Assembly (NCBI RefSeq): GCF_037120705.1
Contig: NZ_JAWLJU010000002.1
Location: forward strand, 682,001 to 746,000
Length of the DNA stretch: 64,000 nucleotides
Direction of reading: 5' to 3'
Source of the DNA: Pseudoalteromonas sp. UG3-2
GTDB taxonomy: Bacteria > Pseudomonadota > Gammaproteobacteria > Enterobacterales > Alteromonadaceae
Position 1 is the stretch's first letter, and each line of letters begins with the position of its first letter. The notes under the pieces are model-generated. The model was not told where the DNA came from. It made no database searches and saw only the letters and a list, made by a program, of their open reading frames with translations. Positions 9,701 through 20,144 of the stretch are shown here, piece after piece. The position numbers were made by a program, and so were the translations under genes.

Positions 9701-9749
9701 ATGCATTGATTGTGCAAGCCAAGTTCGCTTGCATCCACCTTACCAAGAG

Positions 9750-11306
9750 TTAGGCAAGCTTATCAGATGCCACTTTATAGGTTGGATCCGCTTGACCATC
9801 AAGCTCCACCAAGTCTTTTGCTTTTTCTAGCAAAATCAAACAGTCTGGACTTAGGTGGCGTAAATGCAGGGTCTTGCCAACCTTATTATAGCGCTCAGCC
9901 AAGGCATCAATGGCTTCAATGGCACTGTGATCGGCAACACGGCTATATTTAAATTCGACAATGACATCGTCTGGGTCATTATTCACATCAAATAGCTCAG
10001 AGAAGTTCTTAGCAGAGCCAAAGAACAGCGGTCCGTGAAGCTCATAGACTTTAGAACCTTTGTCATCAATGTAGTTGTTGGTGTAAATGTGTTTAGCGTG
10101 TTCCCAAGCAAACACTAATGCCGATACGATGACACCGACACACACCGCAATGGCCAAGTCAGTGATCACAGTCACACCAGACACCAACACAATGATAAAG
10201 GCATCAGAGCGCGGCACTTGCTTCATCAGTCTAAAGCTCGACCATTCAAAGGTGCCTAATACCACCATAAACATCACGCCAACCAGTGCCGCCAATGGGA
10301 TCATTTCAATCAGGCCTGCTGCGAACAGAATAAACCCTAAAAGGATAAGTGCTGCAGTGATACCAGAAAGACGACTGCGACCGCCCGAGTTGATGTTAAT
10401 CATGGATTGACCAATCATGGCACAGCCACCCATCGCGCCAAATACGCCACAGGTCATGTTTGCCGCGCCCTGGCCAATGCATTCGCGATTGCTGTGACCA
10501 CGAGTTTCGGTGATTTCATCAATCAAAGTCAGGGTTAGCAGTGACTCAATTAAGCCGATTGCCGCTAACACCAAGGCATAAGGGAAAATAATTTTTAGCG
10601 TCTCTAAGTTCCAAGGTACGTCAGGAATATGAAATGCAGGAAAGCCTCCTGCAATGGTGGCATCATTATTACCCGACATGTCTTTGAGGTAATCAAGGAC
10701 ATTACGTGCATCTAAATCAAAACCAATCACAATCCCAGTGACCACCAAAATGGCCGCAAGGCTTGATGGTACCGCCGTGGTTAGTTTCGGCAGGAAGTGA
10801 ATAATAGCCATGGTGAGCGCCACTAAGCCACACATGATGTAGAGCTGCTGACCTTGCATCCAGCTTAAGTTACCTGCGTCATCAAGCACTTTAAACTGGC
10901 CTAATTGCGCTAAGAAGATAACGATTGCCAAGCCATTTACGAAGCCTAACATCACCGGGTGAGGCACCATACGGATAAACTTACCTAGCTTAAATACCCC
11001 GGCAAGCACCTGTAAGACCCCCATCAATAACACCGTTGCGAACAGGTATTCAACCCCGTGCTCCACAACCAAGCTCACCATTACAACGGCAAGGGCGCCT
11101 GTTGCCCCTGAAATCATACCTGGTCTACCACCAATAATAGAGGTAACCAGCCCGACGATAAACGCCGCATATAGGCCCACTAGGGGATCAACTTGCGCAA
11201 CAAACGCAAAAGCAACAGCCTCTGGCACCAAAGCCAGTGCAACTGTTAACCCAGATAACACATCATTTTTAGCAGAGCTTGGCGCTTTGCTGATCAGATT
11301 AAACAT
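9750..11306 (-). CDS. SulP-family inorganic anion transporter with STAS domain
   Basis: Inner-membrane anion transporter (sulfate, bicarbonate or similar) of 518 residues. Many hydrophobic segments cover about 1-400, with the family region [17 protein letters not shown] in the early part. A C-terminal STAS domain (about 410-510) carries the typical phrase [17 protein letters not shown]. An ATG 54 bases further upstream would lengthen the protein. The start used here ([11 protein letters not shown]) has AGAGG six bases before it and puts the N-terminus in line with family members. The substrate cannot be decided: BicA-like bicarbonate uptake and sulfate uptake both fit, and no cysteine-biosynthesis or carbonic anhydrase gene is adjacent. 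Confidence 0.85.
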   Translation of the reverse strand: MFNLISKAPSSAKNDVLSGLTVALALVPEAVAFAFVAQVDPLVGLYAAFIVGLVTSIIGGRPGMISGATGALAVVMVSLVVEHGVEYLFATVLLMGVLQVLAGVFKLGKFIRMVPHPVMLGFVNGLAIVIFLAQLGQFKVLDDAGNLSWMQGQQLYIMCGLVALTMAIIHFLPKLTTAVPSSLAAILVVTGIVIGFDLDARNVLDYLKDMSGNNDATIAGGFPAFHIPDVPWNLETLKIIFPYALVLAAIGLIESLLTLTLIDEITETRGHSNRECIGQGAANMTCGVFGAMGGCAMIGQSMININSGGRSRLSGITAALILLGFILFAAGLIEMIPLAALVGVMFMVVLGTFEWSSFRLMKQVPRSDAFIIVLVSGVTVITDLAIAVCVGVIVSALVFAWEHAKHIYTNNYIDDKGSKVYELHGPLFFGSAKNFSELFDVNNDPDDVIVEFKYSRVADHSAIEAIDALAERYNKVGKTLHLRHLSPDCLILLEKAKDLVELDGQADPTYKVASDKLA

Positions 11307-11535
11307 CGACATCCTCTGGTCTGAATTGACAACGAACGGAAAGGCGGTGGATTCTAGCAAAAATCCGCCCTCTTAACAAATTTGATACATGGCAAAGCAG
11401 CAAGCCTTGCGCTAATGAGAATAGTATAGTTTGCAGAACAGCAGATGACAGGTTGCCACCTGCTGTGACAACCAAATGAAAAGAAGCTAAATTACGTAGC
11501 CTAATTGTAGAGGCAGATAATAATGTGGGTTGCCG

Positions 11536-11994
11536 TTAAAGTGGCAATGAGGTGCTTCGTTTAACGCAAGTCATGGTTACGTTGGAATGCACTTCTTGCA
11601 CGTACTCCAAGCTTAATAGATTATCGCGAACAAATTGCTCATAGCCTTCAATGCCCTTAGAGATAATTCTGAGCATAAAATCCATGGTACCAGCCATGGT
11701 ATAGCACTCAGTTACTTCATCATAGCTGAGGATTAACTTTTCAAACTCGGCGAGATTGTTACGGCCATGACTTGAAAGACGTACATGGGCATAAACCAGC
11801 ATATCAAAACCAAGTTTCTTTTCGTCTAACAACGCCACTTTGCCTTTGATATAGCCATCTTGCTCTAGTTTAGCAATACGACGCCAACATGGTGACTGCG
11901 AAAGCCCTACTTTATCGGCTATTTCTGCGGTTGATAGGCTCGCGTCTTGCTGTAATAATGCCAAAATTTGGCGATCAACTTGGTTTAATGACAT
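11536..11994 (-). CDS. Lrp/AsnC-family transcriptional regulator
   Basis: Feast/famine regulator of 152 residues. The N-terminal winged helix (about 4-60) has the Lrp signature VDRQILALLQQDASLS and recognition segment VGLSQSPCWRRI. The C-terminal RAM ligand-binding domain covers about 70-140 and includes the AGTMDFMLRI segment. Members sense amino acids or related metabolites. It stands alone between sulP and the ycbL-like gene, all on the minus strand with gaps of 229 and 133 bases, so its target is unclear. It is shorter and more divergent than global Lrp. Confidence 0.88.
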   Translation of the reverse strand: MSLNQVDRQILALLQQDASLSTAEIADKVGLSQSPCWRRIAKLEQDGYIKGKVALLDEKKLGFDMLVYAHVRLSSHGRNNLAEFEKLILSYDEVTECYTMAGTMDFMLRIISKGIEGYEQFVRDNLLSLEYVQEVHSNVTMTCVKRSTSLPL

Positions 11995-12127
11995 ATTCTT
12001 ATCTAGTTATGTTGTGATACCAATCGTGTGATCAGTATAAATTAATAATCCTTGTAGCACATCACTTAGCAGCGCTTTGACAAAAGTTTATTGCTGCTCA
12101 AGCTCCTAGTGGCTATGTCAAAGCGAC

Positions 12128-12784
12128 TCAGCCAAAGCGCCCACTCATAAATGGGTTGGTTTTTCTTTCATGACCTATGCTGGTGTCTTCACCGTGCCCG
12201 GATAAAACCTTAACATCATCTGGCAAAGAAAACAGCTGCTGCTCAATGGATTGTCGCAATTGCTGAGGATCCCCTTTAGGAAAATCAGTGCGCCCTACCG
12301 AGCCTTTAAACAGCACATCCCCGACAATCACAGTCTTAGCATTGGCCTCATAGTACACCACGTGACCTGGTGTATGACCAGGGCAATGGCGTACCTCTAG
12401 ACGCAAATCACCCAACTCAATCACCTCGCCAGGGTTGAGCCATTGGTTAGGTAAAAATGCCTGATGGGTAGGAAAGCCAAACATTTGTGATTGCGCAGGT
12501 AACGCATCAAGCCAAAATTGATCCGCCTGATGCGGCCCAATAATATCAATGTTCAGCTCTTCACTGAGTGCCACACTGGCACCAACATGATCTAAGTGCG
12601 CATGAGTCAGCAGCACTTTTACCGCCGTAAGGCCATGCTGTGACAGCGCCGCTTTAATTTTTTCAGGCTCACCACCAGGGTCAATAATGGCTGCTTGTTT
12701 TGTGTTTGAGCAGGCAATAATACGACAGTTTTGCATAAATGGCGTAACCGCCAAGGTAATCACTTCCACCCTATTTTGCTCCAA
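12128..12784 (-). CDS. YcbL-like glyoxalase II / metallo-beta-lactamase fold hydrolase
   Basis: Cytoplasmic zinc hydrolase of 218 residues of the glyoxalase II type (hydrolysis of S-D-lactoylglutathione or similar thioesters). The metal motif THAHLDH is at residues 60-66 (His61, His63, Asp65, His66), a further histidine lies in HCPGHTPGHV, and the metal-bridging Asp follows in IVGDVLF. It tracks E. coli YcbL almost end to end, including DPGGEPEKI and KGSVGRTDFPKGD. The start overlaps the 3' end of the M14 peptidase gene by 14 bases, implying coupled translation. The physiological substrate is not known for this subgroup. Confidence 0.85.
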   Translation of the reverse strand: MEQNRVEVITLAVTPFMQNCRIIACSNTKQAAIIDPGGEPEKIKAALSQHGLTAVKVLLTHAHLDHVGASVALSEELNIDIIGPHQADQFWLDALPAQSQMFGFPTHQAFLPNQWLNPGEVIELGDLRLEVRHCPGHTPGHVVYYEANAKTVIVGDVLFKGSVGRTDFPKGDPQQLRQSIEQQLFSLPDDVKVLSGHGEDTSIGHERKTNPFMSGRFG

Positions 12785-14558
12785 ATGACATCAGTACTGG
12801 GTATTTTAAATACGCTTGATCATAAAATGGCGTGTTAGCATACAACCACTCCATCCGCGCTTTAGGGTCATTGGCAAAGGCTTTATCTTCACGAATTTTT
12901 TTATCAAATGCCAGTGCCATCGCCGGGTTTTGTTTCAGCATTTTTCTGGCATAAGGTTCCAGTGCATAGTTTTCCACGTACTCGGTACGCTGAAAAATGC
13001 TATTAAACTCCCCCCAAGCAAAAAATGAATCTGGTGCTTCTGGGTGCAGCAGATGGGTGGCCAATTCGGCACCTGCTTGGTCGGTGCTCACTTGATACCA
13101 ATTTTGTAAGTCCACCTCTGTCGCCAGCGGCGTAATAGCAAACTCGGCCGAGACCCGAAAGCGCCCTTCAAAAGGCACTGTAGCAAATTCATGTTCAGTC
13201 ACCCTTGCTTGACTCAAATTGCTCGCCAAATTCGGTTCTTTGATCTGTTGTACTTCAATACCGTGTAGACGCAACTTTTCAACAATATGTGGATACGCCG
13301 GTGGAATATAAAAGTGACTTGGTACTGTCACCGTTTTGCTCACTTGCTTTTGCCAGTAAATGGGCAGCTTGTCATACTGCAAGGGCTCACCAAGATATTT
13401 TGCCTCGAGTTGGCCAGACAGCGCACTTTCAAACTGCTTATATTTGATCCCCTTAAACTCTATGTAGTCAGGTTGATCGGCGTAGTTTCGCGCCACAACT
13501 AGCTTTTTAGGAACAAATTGCGCCTCTTTTTCAATGGCCTGTCGCAGCGCCGTAATGTGTTTATTTAAGCCTTTGATCACACCATCAATAAACACATAGG
13601 TGCCCAGCACACGTTGTTTGTAGGGCTTTAATGAGTGGTTTTCAACCAAAATAGTCGGCAACCCTTTTAGATCCCCCCAGCCATTGGAAAAGCGTGGGGA
13701 AGCAACCCAGCCAGCAAGGCCTTGTTTAAAATCGCGTTTGTCCATGACAAACACCAACGGCCCAGGAACATGACCCTGTTCGCTCAGTGCCGAATTGATC
13801 TCCGGTGACAGCTTTTCTTCAAGCACTTCAGCAATGGCCGGCGACTCACTGGCAAAACTGGGGTTGAAACCATAAGTAACATCGTATTGATAATCGGCGC
13901 CATCAGTAACGTGTACGTCAATATACAGATCCGGCTGGTATTGATTGATCACTTCCATGGCCGCCCTAACACCCGGTGTGTCTAGCTTGGTGTAATCGCG
14001 ATTAAGGTTGAGGTTATTGCCATTGGTACGAAAGCCCATTTCTATCGGGCCACGCTGATTAATGCGGTTGTACTTACCACGACGCTCATGGCCATCGACA
14101 TTAAGAATAGGAATAAACAGCAGGTTCGCTTGAGCCAAAATATCACGGCGTTTACCCGTTGCTATGTCTCTTAGCAACATAAACATGGCGTCTTTACCGT
14201 CAATTTCGCCAGCGTGTATCCCAGCTTGGACTAAAATCGTGGGCTTGGTGCTATTTACTACATTGGCTTTGTCGCCACCCTGCTCGGTAGCCACCAACAT
14301 TTTTATGGCGCGGCCGCTTTGGCTGTGGCCTATGACTTCTAATTTAAACTGGGTGGGGTTGGCAGCCACAAGGCGGTCAACAAAGGCCATGGTGTCGACA
14401 TAATTTGGCGATGCTAGGCCATCACTTAATTCAAAGTCGGTGGTCAGTGGCCCTTGTTTTTGGATTAATTCTTCACTGGCACCTTGCCACTCCATTAACG
14501 GTGGTAAATGGCCATTCATGCTCAGTAATGCAGTAAGCATAATCATGCTGGAACTCAT
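12771..14558 (-). CDS. M14-family zinc carboxypeptidase
   Basis: Metallocarboxypeptidase of 595 residues. Zinc ligands are visible as His115 and Glu118 in IHAGEIDG and His216 in IDVHVTDG; the catalytic glutamate is Glu306 in LVENHSLKPY. This is the M14 arrangement with a short spacing typical of bacterial enzymes annotated as M14 family metallopeptidases. The N-terminus has a weakly hydrophobic stretch (about 5-15), suggesting export, but it lacks a strong charged start, so the signal peptide is uncertain. A C-terminal region of about 250 residues has no recognised domain. It overlaps the downstream ycbL-like gene by 14 bases and is divergent from the SDR gene. Confidence 0.82.
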   Translation of the reverse strand: MSSSMIMLTALLSMNGHLPPLMEWQGASEELIQKQGPLTTDFELSDGLASPNYVDTMAFVDRLVAANPTQFKLEVIGHSQSGRAIKMLVATEQGGDKANVVNSTKPTILVQAGIHAGEIDGKDAMFMLLRDIATGKRRDILAQANLLFIPILNVDGHERRGKYNRINQRGPIEMGFRTNGNNLNLNRDYTKLDTPGVRAAMEVINQYQPDLYIDVHVTDGADYQYDVTYGFNPSFASESPAIAEVLEEKLSPEINSALSEQGHVPGPLVFVMDKRDFKQGLAGWVASPRFSNGWGDLKGLPTILVENHSLKPYKQRVLGTYVFIDGVIKGLNKHITALRQAIEKEAQFVPKKLVVARNYADQPDYIEFKGIKYKQFESALSGQLEAKYLGEPLQYDKLPIYWQKQVSKTVTVPSHFYIPPAYPHIVEKLRLHGIEVQQIKEPNLASNLSQARVTEHEFATVPFEGRFRVSAEFAITPLATEVDLQNWYQVSTDQAGAELATHLLHPEAPDSFFAWGEFNSIFQRTEYVENYALEPYARKMLKQNPAMALAFDKKIREDKAFANDPKARMEWLYANTPFYDQAYLKYPVLMSFGAK

Positions 14559-14682
14559 TGTGTTTCTCTATTCCTCTGCTGGTATGAGGCAATTATATCA
14601 ATATTTTAGATATAGGCTTACAATGTGCGGTGATTCAACAAAAATTTGCAGTTAATCGCAGGAATAATAACCAGAGGGTCAC

Positions 14683-15516
14683 ATGCGTGCTCAAAAATCG
14701 ATATTAATTACCGGTTGCTCTACTGGGATCGGCTACTATTGTGCTTTACAGCTATCCCAGCAAGGCTATCAAGTGATTGCCAGTGTCAGAAATCCAGAGC
14801 ACCTCAACAAGTTTGCTGGCACCAAAGTACAGTGCATTTTATTGGATTTAGCCGATGAACAAAGTATCCAAGAGGGTTTTCATCAAGCGCTAGAATTGAG
14901 TAATGGCAAACTCGATGCCTTATTTAACAACGGCGCTTATGGTCAACCTGGTGCGGTAGAAGACCTGCCAACAGCGGTGCTGCGCCAACAATTTGAAAGC
15001 AATTTTTTTGGCTGGCACACACTCACCAATTTAGCGGTAAAACACATGCGCCAGCAAGGCCATGGACGTATCGTGCAAAACTCCTCCGTACTTGGACTGG
15101 TGGCGCTTCCTTATCGCGGCGCCTACAACGCCAGTAAGTTTGCTCTTGAGGGCTTAACCGACACCTTGAGAATGGAATTAAAAGGCAGCGGTATTCAAGT
15201 TAGTTTAATTGAGCCAGGCCCCATAGTCTCAAAGTTTAGAGAAAATGCGAAACACGCCTTTTTGGCCAACATTGACTATCAAAACAGTGCCCATCAACAA
15301 CAGTATCAGGCGCAGTTAACTCGTTTGGGCGCAGACGAAGCACCACAAAAGTTCACCCTCGGTCCTGAAGCCGTATACACAAAACTACTGCACGCACTCA
15401 CGGCAAAACACGCTAAACCCAGATACTATGTCACTTTCCCAACGTATTTAATGGGGTATTTAAAGCGGCTATTGAGTACCGCACAACTAGATAAACTATT
15501 ATTGAAGAATAAATAA
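14683..15516 (+). CDS. Short-chain dehydrogenase/reductase
   Basis: NAD(P)-dependent oxidoreductase of 277 residues, classical SDR type. The cofactor motif TGCSTGIG is at 10-17, the NNGAYG motif at 82-87, and the catalytic Ser135, Tyr148 and Lys152 are in QNSSVLG and YNASK. AGAGGG precedes the ATG at a good distance. The sequence is like COG0300/COG4221 proteins of unknown substrate (retinol dehydrogenase-like). Transcription ends at a bidirectional terminator shared with rplT. Confidence 0.87.
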   Translation: MRAQKSILITGCSTGIGYYCALQLSQQGYQVIASVRNPEHLNKFAGTKVQCILLDLADEQSIQEGFHQALELSNGKLDALFNNGAYGQPGAVEDLPTAVLRQQFESNFFGWHTLTNLAVKHMRQQGHGRIVQNSSVLGLVALPYRGAYNASKFALEGLTDTLRMELKGSGIQVSLIEPGPIVSKFRENAKHAFLANIDYQNSAHQQQYQAQLTRLGADEAPQKFTLGPEAVYTKLLHALTAKHAKPRYYVTFPTYLMGYLKRLLSTAQLDKLLLKNK

Positions 15517-15520
15517 AACT

Positions 15521-15546
15521 AAAAAAGGAGCCAATGGCTCCTTTTT
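15521..15546. terminator. Bidirectional terminator between SDR gene and rplT
   Basis: AAAAAAGGAGCC-AAT-GGCTCCTTTTT: a GC-rich stem flanked by A and T runs, placed between two convergent genes. Confidence 0.85.
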
Positions 15547-15577
15547 AACTCTCTAAGAAAATTCTTAAAGCTGCTAA

Positions 15578-15937
15578 TTAAGCAGAAAGACCGTCTTTTG
15601 CTTTGGCAACTAGCGCTGCGAAAGCTACTTGGTCGTATACAGCGATATCAGCTAGGATCTTACGATCGATTTCAACAGATGACTTTTTAAGGCCATTGAT
15701 GAAACGGCTGTAAGAAAGACCGTTTTGACGTGCTGCTGCGTTGATACGCGCAATCCATAGTTGACGGAAAGTACGTTTCTTAGCACGACGGTCACGGTAA
15801 GCATATTGACCAGCTTTAGTTACCGCTTGGAAAGCTACGCGGTAAACGCGTGAACGCGCTCCATAGTAACCTTTAGCTTGCTTTAATACTTTTTTGTGAC
15901 GTGCACGTGCGACTACGCCGCGTTTAACTCTTGCCAT
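15578..15937 (-). CDS. rplT: 50S ribosomal protein L20
   Basis: Large-subunit ribosomal protein needed early in 50S assembly. The 119 residues match the family length, with the basic N-terminus [19 protein letters not shown] and conserved [13 protein letters not shown]. It follows rpmI by 15 bases as the last gene of the thrS-infC-rpmI-rplT operon. In E. coli L20 represses its own operon by binding mRNA ahead of rpmI, where a hairpin is also found here. Confidence 0.98.
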   Translation of the reverse strand: MARVKRGVVARARHKKVLKQAKGYYGARSRVYRVAFQAVTKAGQYAYRDRRAKKRTFRQLWIARINAAARQNGLSYSRFINGLKKSSVEIDRKILADIAVYDQVAFAALVAKAKDGLSA

Positions 15938-15952
15938 TTCTGATATCCTCTA

Positions 15953-16153
15953 TTAAGCGAACGGTAACATACGGTTGATAAGAACTAGGTCATTTTTATG
16001 AACCATAGTCTTAGGACGTAGGTGAAGTTTACGCTTAGAAGACTTCTTAGTCAGAATGTGACGAAGATGTGACTGTTTACGCTTGAAACCGCCAGAAGCA
16101 GTTTTTTTGAAGCGCTTTGCAGCACCTCTGTGAGTTTTTAGCTTGTAAGCCAT
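15953..16153 (-). CDS. rpmI: 50S ribosomal protein L35
   Basis: Small, very basic large-subunit protein of 66 residues. The start [15 protein letters not shown] at 16153 is chosen over an upstream in-frame ATG because the family begins here and GGAG lies 9 bases before it. KRKLHLRP and NRMLPFA at the end are characteristic. It lies 15 bases before rplT. Confidence 0.97.
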   Translation of the reverse strand: MAYKLKTHRGAAKRFKKTASGGFKRKQSHLRHILTKKSSKRKLHLRPKTMVHKNDLVLINRMLPFA

Positions 16154-16295
16154 TTGCAATAACTCCAATTGATATTGCTTAAACACAAGTAAGCAGGCGG
16201 AGATAAACTCGCTTTGAGGCCCAACTTACTACCTAAAACAGGTGAAGATTCAATATCTTACTTTATAGACTGCCGTAAATAGCAGCACTACCGGA

Positions 16296-16333
16296 TTAAC
16301 GCAGGTGGCAATTGCACTTTAGACCTGCGTTAA
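16296..16333 (-). promoter_or_regulatory. Hairpin between infC and rpmI, candidate L20 operator or processing site
   Basis: TTAACGCAGGT (16296-16306) and ACCTGCGTTAA (16323-16333) form a perfect 11-bp stem, 24 bases past the infC stop. The minus-strand bases after it are not T-rich, so it is not a typical terminator. In E. coli, L20 binds a structured mRNA region in exactly this interval to control rpmI-rplT. Function here is inference. Confidence 0.5.
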
Positions 16334-16356
16334 ATTCGTCGCGTATTATGCCGAGA

Positions 16357-16905
16357 TTATTGCTTTTTAGCAATAGGCGCCATCATCATTATCATCTGAC
16401 GGCCTTCAACTTTCTTTGGAAACGACTCAACTTGAGCAATGTCTTCCAATTCAGTTTTAATACGGTTAAGTAAATCGATACCGATTTCTTGGTGCGCCAT
16501 TTCACGACCACGGAAACGGATGGTTACCTTAGCCTTATCGCCACCTTCTAAGAATTTACGAAGGTTACGAAGCTTGACTTGGTAGTCACCAATATCAGTA
16601 CCAGGACGGAATTTAACTTCCTTGACCTGAATTTGCTTTTGCTTTTTCTTTTGTTCTTTTTGGATTTTTGCTTTTTCAAAAAGGAACTTACCGTAATCCA
16701 TCACCTTACACACAGGTGGTTCCGCGTTTGGACTGATCTCAACAAGATCAAGTCCTGCTTCTTCCGCCATAGTTTGTGCGTCTCTTAATGAGACAATGCC
16801 AGCTTGCTCGCCTTCAGCGTCAATTAAGCGAACTTCTTTCGCTGTAATCTCTTCGTTAATACGATTTTTCTGAGCGTTATTTTGCCCTTTTTTGCCGCCT
16901 CTAAT
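16357..16905 (-). CDS. infC: Translation initiation factor IF-3, with ATT start codon
   Basis: Binds the 30S subunit, checks start codon pairing and prevents premature subunit joining. The reading frame extends upstream to an ATG, but homologous sequence begins with RGGKKGQ, so the start must be the codon just before: ATT at 16903-16905. GGAGG lies 8 bases before it. This gives 182 residues (E. coli 180). An AUU start is the known device by which IF-3 limits its own synthesis. Conserved segments [31 protein letters not shown] and [14 protein letters not shown] are present. thrS ends 71 bases upstream. Confidence 0.96.
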   Translation of the reverse strand: MRGGKKGQNNAQKNRINEEITAKEVRLIDAEGEQAGIVSLRDAQTMAEEAGLDLVEISPNAEPPVCKVMDYGKFLFEKAKIQKEQKKKQKQIQVKEVKFRPGTDIGDYQVKLRNLRKFLEGGDKAKVTIRFRGREMAHQEIGIDLLNRIKTELEDIAQVESFPKKVEGRQMIMMMAPIAKKQ

Positions 16906-16976
16906 GGTACGTTCCTCCAAAAAATTCAAAAATAGTTGCGTGCACAAGAAAAAGGAAAGTGCACGCAAGTTTATAT

Positions 16977-18887
16977 TTATAGTCGATTTTTAATCTCTTC
17001 GCTAATCTTGGCGATGAAATCATCTACCGCTAGTTTACCTAAATCTTCACCGGTTCTGGTTCTTACCGCAACTTCTTGCTGCTCAACTTCTTTATCACCA
17101 ACAACCAACAAGTAAGGTATACGTTTTAAAGTATGCTCGCGGATTTTAAAACCAATTTTCTCATTTCTCAAGTCAGCACAAGCTCTTATTCCAAGTTTAT
17201 TCAACTTTTGTACAACTTCGTGAACATAATCAGCTTGTTTATCGGTGATATTCATAATCACCACTTGCTTAGGTGCTAACCAGGTTGGGAATTGACCCGC
17301 ATACTCTTCGGTTAAAATACCAATAAAACGCTCTAATGAACCTAAAATAGCACGGTGGATCATCACCGGCGTCTTACGCTCATTGTTTTCTGCTACGTAG
17401 GTCGCGCCTAAGCGTCCTGGTAATGCAAAGTCTAACTGTACAGTACCACACTGCCATGCCCGCTCCAAGCAATCGTACAAGGTGAATTCAATTTTTGGTC
17501 CATAGAATGCACCTTCACCTGGTAGATACTCAAACTCGATGTCATTGACTTTCAATGCTTCGGCCAGTGCTGCTTCCGCTTTGTCCCACATTTCGTCTTC
17601 GCCAATGCGCTTTTCAGGACGAGTAGATAGCTTCACCACGATTTTTTCGAAACCAAAGGTTGAATAGGTGTCGTATACCATCTTGATACACGCTGACACT
17701 TCTTCCATGATTTGCTCTTCAGTACAGAACACGTGGGCGTCATCTTGAGTAAAGCCACGTACACGCATTAAGCCATGCAATGCACCAGACGGCTCATTAC
17801 GGTGACAACAACCAAACTCAGCCATACGTAATGGTAAATCACGGTAGGATTTTAAGCCTTGGTTAAAGATCTGTACGTGACCTGGGCAGTTCATGGGTTT
17901 GATGGCATATTCACGCTTTTCCGACTCAGTGGTGAACATGGCATCGGAATATTTATCCCAGTGACCTGATTTTTCCCACAGGCCGCGGTCCATCATCAAT
18001 GGCCCTTTTACTTCTTCGTACTGGTACTCACGCAGCTTTTCACGAACAAAGTCTTCTAGCTCACGGTAGATGCTCCAGCCGTCATTGTGCCAAAATACCA
18101 TGCCTGGCGCTTCTTCTTGCCAGTGCCATAAATCAAGGGCTTTACCAATTTTACGGTGATCGCGCTTTTCCGCTTCTTCCAAGCGCTTCAAGTACGCTTT
18201 AAGTTGCTTTTTGTCTGCCCATGCAGTGCCATAAATACGCTGCAACATTTTGTTTTCAGAGTTACCGCGCCAATAGGCACCGGCCACTTTCATGATTTTA
18301 AAGTGGTGACAGAATTTCATGTTCGGTACGTGCGGGCCGCGGCACATATCGATGTATTCTTCGTGATGATAAAGCCCTGGGCGATCGTCTTGTGAAATAT
18401 TTTCGTCAAGGATTTCAATTTTGTATGATTCGCCACGTGCGACAAAGGCATCACGTGCTTGTTGCCAGCTTACGGTTTTTTTCACCACGTCGTAGTTGGT
18501 TTTTGCCAATTCCAACATGCGCTTTTCGATGGCTTCTAAATCTTCTTGAGTCAACGAATGCTCAAGGTCAATATCGTAATAAAAGCCATTATCAATCGTT
18601 GGACCGATAGCCATTTTTGCTTCTGGGAACAACTGTTTTACGGCATGGCCAATTAAATGCGCACAAGAGTGGCGGATAATTTCCAAGCCATCTTCGTCTT
18701 TGGCTGTGATAATTTCTAGCTTGGCATCTTGCTCGATAACGTCACATGCATCCACACGCTCGCCATTAACGCGACCGGCGATGGTGGCTTTGGCAAGACC
18801 AGGACCTATGTCTTGTGCAACTTCTAAAGTAGTGACCGGGTTTTCAAAAGTACGCTGACTGCCGTCAGGAAGTGTAATTACTGGCAT
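16977..18887 (-). CDS. thrS: Threonyl-tRNA synthetase
   Basis: Charges tRNA-Thr. At 636 residues it has the full bacterial layout: TGS domain (about 1-60), editing domain with [10 protein letters not shown] near 75 and the second-half CRGPHVPN motif, class II catalytic core with zinc ligands in KPMNCPGH and HRNEPSG, and a C-terminal anticodon-binding domain (about 530-636). It is first in the translation operon. The 230-base leader upstream should hold the promoter; I could not find a convincing tRNA-like operator by eye. Confidence 0.97.
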   Translation of the reverse strand: MPVITLPDGSQRTFENPVTTLEVAQDIGPGLAKATIAGRVNGERVDACDVIEQDAKLEIITAKDEDGLEIIRHSCAHLIGHAVKQLFPEAKMAIGPTIDNGFYYDIDLEHSLTQEDLEAIEKRMLELAKTNYDVVKKTVSWQQARDAFVARGESYKIEILDENISQDDRPGLYHHEEYIDMCRGPHVPNMKFCHHFKIMKVAGAYWRGNSENKMLQRIYGTAWADKKQLKAYLKRLEEAEKRDHRKIGKALDLWHWQEEAPGMVFWHNDGWSIYRELEDFVREKLREYQYEEVKGPLMMDRGLWEKSGHWDKYSDAMFTTESEKREYAIKPMNCPGHVQIFNQGLKSYRDLPLRMAEFGCCHRNEPSGALHGLMRVRGFTQDDAHVFCTEEQIMEEVSACIKMVYDTYSTFGFEKIVVKLSTRPEKRIGEDEMWDKAEAALAEALKVNDIEFEYLPGEGAFYGPKIEFTLYDCLERAWQCGTVQLDFALPGRLGATYVAENNERKTPVMIHRAILGSLERFIGILTEEYAGQFPTWLAPKQVVIMNITDKQADYVHEVVQKLNKLGIRACADLRNEKIGFKIREHTLKRIPYLLVVGDKEVEQQEVAVRTRTGEDLGKLAVDDFIAKISEEIKNRL

Positions 18888-19117
18888 GAGAAATCCTATT
18901 TACAGTGGTGGCGCCTACAATGCGTCACATGTATGTTTTTATATTGAATTAAAAGTGTGCCTATCAACGCTTTTACGAATAAGCATTGTCATTTATTAAG
19001 CGCTTAGTTCGAGGGCTTTCGAATAAGACGTCGTATTCTCGCGTGTTACTTGGCTAAGTGCAAGCCTATGACTAAAATAAACACTATCTATTTACATAAA
19101 AATGTACTGGAATATCA

Positions 19118-20110
19118 GTGGCCAAAAAAAGCTATCGCTTTGCAACCTTTAATCTGCTCAATTTTGCCGAGCCGCCCTACTCGTTTTATCAGCTTCACGA
19201 GCGTTACAGCGAAGAACAATGGCAAACCAAAAGCCAGTTTATTAGCGGTATGATCCAGCACATCAACCCGGATATTATCGTTTTTCAAGAAGTCTTCACC
19301 CCAGACAGCTTGCAAATACTGTGCGAAGACTTGGGGCTAGTACACTTTGCCACCGTAGATAGCCCGACACCGGATCACATTTACCCTAACGTGTTATTTC
19401 AGCCGGTGGTGGCCATTGCTTCTAGGTATCCATTTCGCTCCTTTGCGCCCCTAGAGCCTTGCCCTGAGCTGCTGGAGTATTTAAATAACCAATATCAGTT
19501 TCGTTTTAATCGCACCCCAATTAAATGTAAATTCGACATCCCAGGGTTTGGGTTATTGGCGTGTTATGCGGTGCATTTCAAGTCTCAACGAGTGCACTCT
19601 ATGGCGCATATGTTCGCAGAGAACAATCAAGACGACCCGTTACTGACGTTATTGCATGAAACCGTAGGCACCATGCAAACGCAAATTTCACGCTCGTTAG
19701 AAGCCTCGGTCATTTACTACGACGCCTTAAAAACACAGCGAGAAAAGCACGCCGCCACTTTGGTGATGGGAGATTTTAATGATGCCATAGACAGCCCAGC
19801 GCTGTCCTTTATGAATCGCTCCTTTCCCACTACCGTGAATGCCAATCAATTTGACAGCGTCGGCTTATTTGACAGTTTTCTTTACGCTGATAATACCTGT
19901 GAACGCAAACCGCCTACCCATTATTACCAAGGCAAAGGCAATGTTCTAGACTATATTCTGTGTTCCAAGGAGTTTAACCCCAATTGCCCTAATTCAGTGG
20001 TAAGCGGGTTGCGTTATTACAGTTTTGACAGTCACCTGGATCCTAAACGCGTCGATGAAGATATTTGCTATTCTGATCATGGCGCCATAGCAATAGAAAT
20101 AACACTGTGA
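19118..20110 (+). CDS. Endonuclease/exonuclease/phosphatase (EEP) family protein
   Basis: Predicted metal-dependent phosphodiesterase of 330 residues (DNase I / nuclease / phosphatase fold). The EEP signature is complete: Asn in FNLLNF (11-16), metal Glu58 in FQEVF, Asp and Asn in MGDFNDA, and the C-terminal SDHGAI near 320. The start codon is GTG (19118); a weak TGGA lies before it. No signal peptide is seen, so it is probably cytoplasmic. The substrate is unknown. The DUF3010 gene follows 34 bases later on the same strand and may be cotranscribed. Confidence 0.85.
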   Translation: MAKKSYRFATFNLLNFAEPPYSFYQLHERYSEEQWQTKSQFISGMIQHINPDIIVFQEVFTPDSLQILCEDLGLVHFATVDSPTPDHIYPNVLFQPVVAIASRYPFRSFAPLEPCPELLEYLNNQYQFRFNRTPIKCKFDIPGFGLLACYAVHFKSQRVHSMAHMFAENNQDDPLLTLLHETVGTMQTQISRSLEASVIYYDALKTQREKHAATLVMGDFNDAIDSPALSFMNRSFPTTVNANQFDSVGLFDSFLYADNTCERKPPTHYYQGKGNVLDYILCSKEFNPNCPNSVVSGLRYYSFDSHLDPKRVDEDICYSDHGAIAIEITL

Positions 20111-20144
20111 GATAATTCAATTTTTGCATCATTTGGACACCACA

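Noticed and set aside
18888..19117. tRNA-Thr-like operator in the thrS leader
   Set aside because: No clear anticodon-like stem-loop could be found by eye.
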